37,171 nucleotides of DNA from Clostridia bacterium (GTDB lineage Bacteria; Bacillota; Clostridia; UBA1381): positions 1 to 37,171 of the forward strand of contig JAGASE010000023.1 in NCBI GenBank assembly GCA_017621875.1, in the 5' to 3' direction. A model generated the notes under the pieces. It was given only the letters and a program-made list of their open reading frames with translations, was not told where the DNA came from and did not search any database. Made by a program: the position numbers and the translations under genes. Shown here one piece after another: positions 34,152-37,171 of the stretch (within the stretch, counting starts at the first letter, position 1; each line of letters starts with the position of its first letter).

Positions 34152-35132
34152 TTATTCCCACTCGATTGTAGCAGGAGCTTTAGGGCTAAGGTCATAAAGT
34201 ACGCGGCCGGCACCGGGAACCTCTGCTAAAATTCTATCGGCAATCTTTTTAAGAAGAGCCCAGTCGATTTCAGGAACTGTTGCACTCATTGCATCTACTG
34301 TATTTACGGCACGAATGATTACAGGCCAGTCAAACACGCGTTTTCCGTCGCGGACACCTGTAGAGCGGAAGTCAGGTACAACAGTAAAGAACTGCCAAAT
34401 CTGCTTTGTTAAGCCTGCCTTATCAAATTCCTCACGCAGGATTGCGTCCGACTCGCGAAGTGCTGCAAGGCGGTCACGTGTAATTGCTCCAAGGCAGCGT
34501 ACGCCAAGTCCCGGACCGGGGAAGGGCTGACGTTCAACCATATTTTCCGGCAATCCAAGAGCCTTACCAACAACTCTTACCTCGTCCTTATAAAGCAGCT
34601 TTACAGGCTCAACCAGCTCAAACTGCATATCTTCCGGCAGTCCGCCTACGTTATGATGTGCCTTCACACCGTCACTTTCAATAATATCAGGATAGATTGT
34701 ACCCTGTGCAAGGAAGGAGATACCCTCAAGCTTTCTTGCTTCCTCGTCAAACACCTTTATAAACTCGCCGCCTATAATTTTACGTTTTGTTTCAGGCTCA
34801 TCAACACCTGCGAGTAAATCAAGGAAACGGTCTGTAGCATCAATATATATAAGATTGGCATCCAACTGATTCCTAAATACTTCTACAACGTTTTCACTTT
34901 CACCCTTACGCATCAAGCCGTGGTTTACATGCACGCACACCAGCTGCTTGCCTATAGCTTTAATAAGAAGTGCCGCAACAACAGAGCTGTCTACACCGCC
35001 GGAAAGTGCAAGAAGCACTTTTTTATCTCCTACCTGTGCTCTAACCTCTTCCACCTGCTGTGCTATAAATTCGTCTGCCTGCTCCTTTGTTGTAATACGA
35101 GCCATCGTATCAGGTCTTTTGTTTGAATCCAT
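34152..35132 (-). CDS. GMP synthase ATP-pyrophosphatase subunit lacking the glutaminase domain
   Basis: 326 residues, against about 510-525 for ordinary bacterial GuaA. It starts directly with the PP-loop domain: LALSGGVDSSVVAALL (SGGVDSS at 44-50), then VCVHVNHGLMRKGE, GGEFIKVFDEEARK, QGTIYPDIIESDG and QPFPGPGLGVRCLG. It ends with the GuaA dimerisation domain (VRDGKRVFDWPVIIRAVNTVDAMSA...PATIEWE). The enzyme adenylates XMP and replaces AMP with ammonia to give GMP. AGGAG (35142-35146) precedes the ATG, and only 68 bases separate it from the next gene, so no amidotransferase remnant is upstream. A split form like the archaeal GuaAa/GuaAb arrangement is likely, with the glutaminase encoded elsewhere. 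Confidence 0.92.
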   Translation of the reverse strand: MDSNKRPDTMARITTKEQADEFIAQQVEEVRAQVGDKKVLLALSGGVDSSVVAALLIKAIGKQLVCVHVNHGLMRKGESENVVEVFRNQLDANLIYIDATDRFLDLLAGVDEPETKRKIIGGEFIKVFDEEARKLEGISFLAQGTIYPDIIESDGVKAHHNVGGLPEDMQFELVEPVKLLYKDEVRVVGKALGLPENMVERQPFPGPGLGVRCLGAITRDRLAALRESDAILREEFDKAGLTKQIWQFFTVVPDFRSTGVRDGKRVFDWPVIIRAVNTVDAMSATVPEIDWALLKKIADRILAEVPGAGRVLYDLSPKAPATIEWE

Positions 35133-35200
35133 CTTTCGTCTCTCCTTTTCTTTGTAAATGAATTAATATATTACACTCTTCTCCGCTGGACCTAATAATA

Positions 35201-36127
35201 TTATCCGAAAAGCGGAGTAGAGAAATATCTTTCGGCGGTATCCGGAAGAACTGTTACCACGGTTTTTCCACGACCGAGTTTTTTTGCAAGCTTTATTGCG
35301 GCGGCAACATTGGTACCGCCTGAAATACCGCACATTATTCCTTCCTTTGACGCAAGCTCCTTGGCGGTACTGATTGCCTCCTCATCCTTGATTATACAAA
35401 TATCGTTATATATATTTTTGTTCAGAATCTTTGGGATTATACCATCGCCTATGCCCATCTGCAGATGTGTACCGATGGAGCCACCCGAAAGAATTGCCGC
35501 GTGCTCCGGCTCTACCGCCCATATTTCGATATCGGGATTTGCCGACTTTAATGTTTCTCCTATGCCGGAAATTGTTCCACCCGTACCTATGCCGGAACAG
35601 AATCCGTGAATAGGACCGTCAATCTGGGCGAGTATTTCCTTACCCGTACCGTCACGCTGTATCTCAAAATTTGCAGGATTTTCAAACTGCTGCGGCACGA
35701 ATACATTTGGATTTTCGTCACGCATGCGAAGTGCAGTATTCAGACATTCCTCAATACAATCACCGATATTGCCTGCGTCGTGAACAAGAATTACCTCCGC
35801 ACCGTAATGCTCTACCAGCTTTCTTCGTTCTTCACTCACAGAATCCGGCATTATTATCTTGGTTTTATATCCGCGAACAGCCCCGACAAGAGCAAGACCT
35901 ATGCCCTGATTACCGCTTGTCGGCTCAACAATGACGGTGTCCTTGTTTATAAGTCCCGCCTTTTCCGCTTCGCATATCATATTATACGCCGTTCTCGTTT
36001 TTATTGAGCCGCCTACGTTAAGCCCCTCAAATTTCACAAGAATTTCCGCACCGTCCTTGGGCGCGAGCTGCGAAAGCCGTATAATCGGAGTATTTCCGAT
36101 AGCCTCAAGTATATTGTTATAAATCAT
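35201..36127 (-). CDS. PLP-dependent cysteine synthase family protein (CysK/CysM-like)
   Basis: 308 residues, a typical length. The PLP lysine is K43 in NVGGSIKTRTA. The substrate loop reads TSGNQGIGLA (70-79), where most CysK proteins have TSGNTGI. The phosphate-binding loop GIGTGGT is present, and the C-terminus has CGISGGTNVAAAIKLA. The fold makes cysteine from O-acetylserine and sulfide, but relatives also use O-phosphoserine or other nucleophiles. The changed loop leaves the exact substrate open. ATG at 36127 with AAGGAT at 36137-36142. Transcribed ahead of the GMP synthase gene, 68 bases apart. Confidence 0.85.
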   Translation of the reverse strand: MIYNNILEAIGNTPIIRLSQLAPKDGAEILVKFEGLNVGGSIKTRTAYNMICEAEKAGLINKDTVIVEPTSGNQGIGLALVGAVRGYKTKIIMPDSVSEERRKLVEHYGAEVILVHDAGNIGDCIEECLNTALRMRDENPNVFVPQQFENPANFEIQRDGTGKEILAQIDGPIHGFCSGIGTGGTISGIGETLKSANPDIEIWAVEPEHAAILSGGSIGTHLQMGIGDGIIPKILNKNIYNDICIIKDEEAISTAKELASKEGIMCGISGGTNVAAAIKLAKKLGRGKTVVTVLPDTAERYFSTPLFG

Positions 36128-36184
36128 TATATGTAAATCCTTTCAGATATTATTTGTAAAGGAATTTTAAAAAATTTTCTTATA

Positions 36185-36213
36185 ATTTTATCATATTTCT
36201 CCAAAAAATGCAA
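36185..36213 (-). promoter_or_regulatory. Promoter of the cysteine synthase homologue
   Basis: On the minus strand, TTGCAT (36213-36208), a 17-base spacer and TAAAAT (36190-36185), giving a leader of about 50 bases before the ATG at 36127. Confidence 0.65.
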
Positions 36214-36270
36214 GATATTTTTATCACAATATGAGGGTGTTTTGATGTGAGATTATATAAATTTTCCACA

Positions 36271-36298
36271 AAAAATGAGCTGACTGTGAAATCAGCTC
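36271..36298 (-). terminator. Terminator of the right-edge surface protein gene
   Basis: GAGCTGA (36277-36283) and TCAGCTC (36292-36298) form a 7-bp stem. On the minus strand it is followed by ATTTTTTGTGG. It lies 12 bases beyond the stop codon at 36310. Confidence 0.82.
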
Positions 36299-36309
36299 AC
36301 TTTTGTGAT

Positions 36310-37171
36310 TTATTTGATTGCGTAAACTGCAACTACTACTTCGTCAACAATCATGGCGATTGCATAGTTTGCATCACCTGACATGTCTGAGTCACTGCTG
36401 TAAATACCGTTTTCTTCATACTTGGCAAGACCTGTTGAAGCAAGAACTGATACGTTAGCTGTATTCTTGAACTTGTCATAGGTCTTAATTACAGTTGTGT
36501 TCTTTGTATCATACAGATATGCATGACAATCGCTGTCTACGATGAATGTTGCAACACCGCCGTCACCAACTTCTTTGTGCTCCTTAGTTGTATCAATGTT
36601 TGTAAGCGGAGAAACGACCTCAGCAAATGTCATTACATAATCAGCACCGGAAATAACATAACCTTCAACAAGCTGAATGTCTTTATATTCTTTGTTGCTT
36701 AGGTCATAAGCCCATCCTTCAAAATCTGAAGCGAGATAGTCGTCCACATTAAATCCGGATGCTGTGATTGCATCTGCAAGGGTTATAAATTTGCTGCCTG
36801 CATCTGCATCGTGGTCATATACGATGAATACATCGCTTACGAAACCGTCGTTATCTGTCTCGAAGAAGAATGCATCACCTACACCAAGACCTGAATCTGC
36901 ATAAAGCTCCTTGTTGAAGAACAGTTCTGCTTCAGCTTCACCGTTGTAAAGAACGATTACAGAATCTACCTCGTCACCATCATAGGTTTCAGTTGCACTG
37001 GCAGCCTTTCTGACAACTGCGAATCTTGATTCGTCGTTGAACTTGTCGCCAACAGCTGTCAACACTACAAGTGTTGTATATGTGCCTGACTTCCAAGCTG
37101 CGAACTTATATGTTGAGCCGTCCTTGAAGCTTTCAGCATTGAAGCTTGAGTAGCTTGAAGACTGCTTCGGA
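36310..37171 (-). CDS. C-terminal part of an acidic, probably extracellular protein (5' end outside the window)
   Basis: The reading frame stays open to the window edge, so the GTG at 37065 is not a real start; about 286 residues are visible. They are rich in Asp, Gly, Thr and Ser and poor in Lys/Arg, with beta-rich stretches such as VDSVIVLYNGEAEAELFF, AFFFETDNDGFVSDVFIVYD and GVATFIVDSDCHAYLYD, ending VDEVVVAVYAIK. No membrane segment or sorting motif is seen. This composition is typical of the C-terminal region of clostridial S-layer-type surface proteins, whose SLH repeats would sit further upstream, but I cannot name a family. Confidence 0.75.
   Translation of the reverse strand, partial: PKQSSSYSSFNAESFKDGSTYKFAAWKSGTYTTLVVLTAVGDKFNDESRFAVVRKAASATETYDGDEVDSVIVLYNGEAEAELFFNKELYADSGLGVGDAFFFETDNDGFVSDVFIVYDHDADAGSKFITLADAITASGFNVDDYLASDFEGWAYDLSNKEYKDIQLVEGYVISGADYVMTFAEVVSPLTNIDTTKEHKEVGDGGVATFIVDSDCHAYLYDTKNTTVIKTYDKFKNTANVSVLASTGLAKYEENGIYSSDSDMSGDANYAIAMIVDEVVVAVYAIK

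Overview
The window looks like chromosomal DNA of a low-to-medium GC Clostridia member (Firmicutes), probably a strict anaerobe of the gut type. The reasons are the very large two-headed 2-hydroxyacyl-CoA dehydratase activase, the DUF975, DUF421 and DUF4363 families, a BspA-like leucine-rich-repeat surface protein with a Big_2 domain, strong AGGAGG-type ribosome binding sites and housekeeping sigma-type promoters. The species cannot be read from the sequence. No insertion sequence, prophage or CRISPR array was seen.

Layout. Positions 1-69 hold the 5' part of a minus-strand tRNA-Pro(GGG), followed by a DUF975 membrane protein (minus). Positions 1355-5653 encode a 1432-residue activase with its own promoter and terminator. 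Positions 5810-11741 carry a plus-strand housekeeping run: HD-domain hydrolase, recX, rimO, pgsA, a TtcA-like tRNA thiolase and a YifB/ComM ATPase.

The centrepiece is 11932-20740, a 12-gene bacterial microcompartment (BMC) operon. Its order is class II aldolase, PduO-type adenosyltransferase-like protein, CoA-acylating aldehyde dehydrogenase, zinc-family alcohol dehydrogenase, four BMC-H shell proteins, PduL phosphotransacylase, EutN/CcmL pentamer protein, PduS-like flavin/Fe-S protein and PduT-like BMC-T. The expected logic is that a deoxysugar phosphate (fuculose- or rhamnulose-1-phosphate is the best guess) is cleaved to dihydroxyacetone phosphate and lactaldehyde. An aldehyde is then split between acyl-CoA/acyl-phosphate (ATP yield) and an alcohol (NAD+ recycling). 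Aldolase, aldehyde dehydrogenase, alcohol dehydrogenase and PduL each carry an amphipathic encapsulation-type helix. No B12-dependent or glycyl-radical diol dehydratase and no regulator lies in the locus, so either it acts directly on lactaldehyde or the dehydratase is encoded elsewhere. Two tandem promoters with an inverted repeat precede it, and a structured spacer and a 107-bp direct repeat lie inside it.

After the operon come a secreted LRR/Big_2 protein (20949-23381) and then a minus-strand block: acyl-CoA synthetase, prfA, two cyclophilin-type isomerases (one a predicted lipoprotein), gyrA and a SAM methyltransferase. A plus-strand group follows (DUF421, DUF4363, purB). The window ends with minus-strand genes: an AT-rich orphan, a GMP synthase ATP-pyrophosphatase subunit without its amidotransferase domain, a cysteine synthase homologue, and the C-terminal part of an acidic, probably extracellular protein that runs off the right edge.
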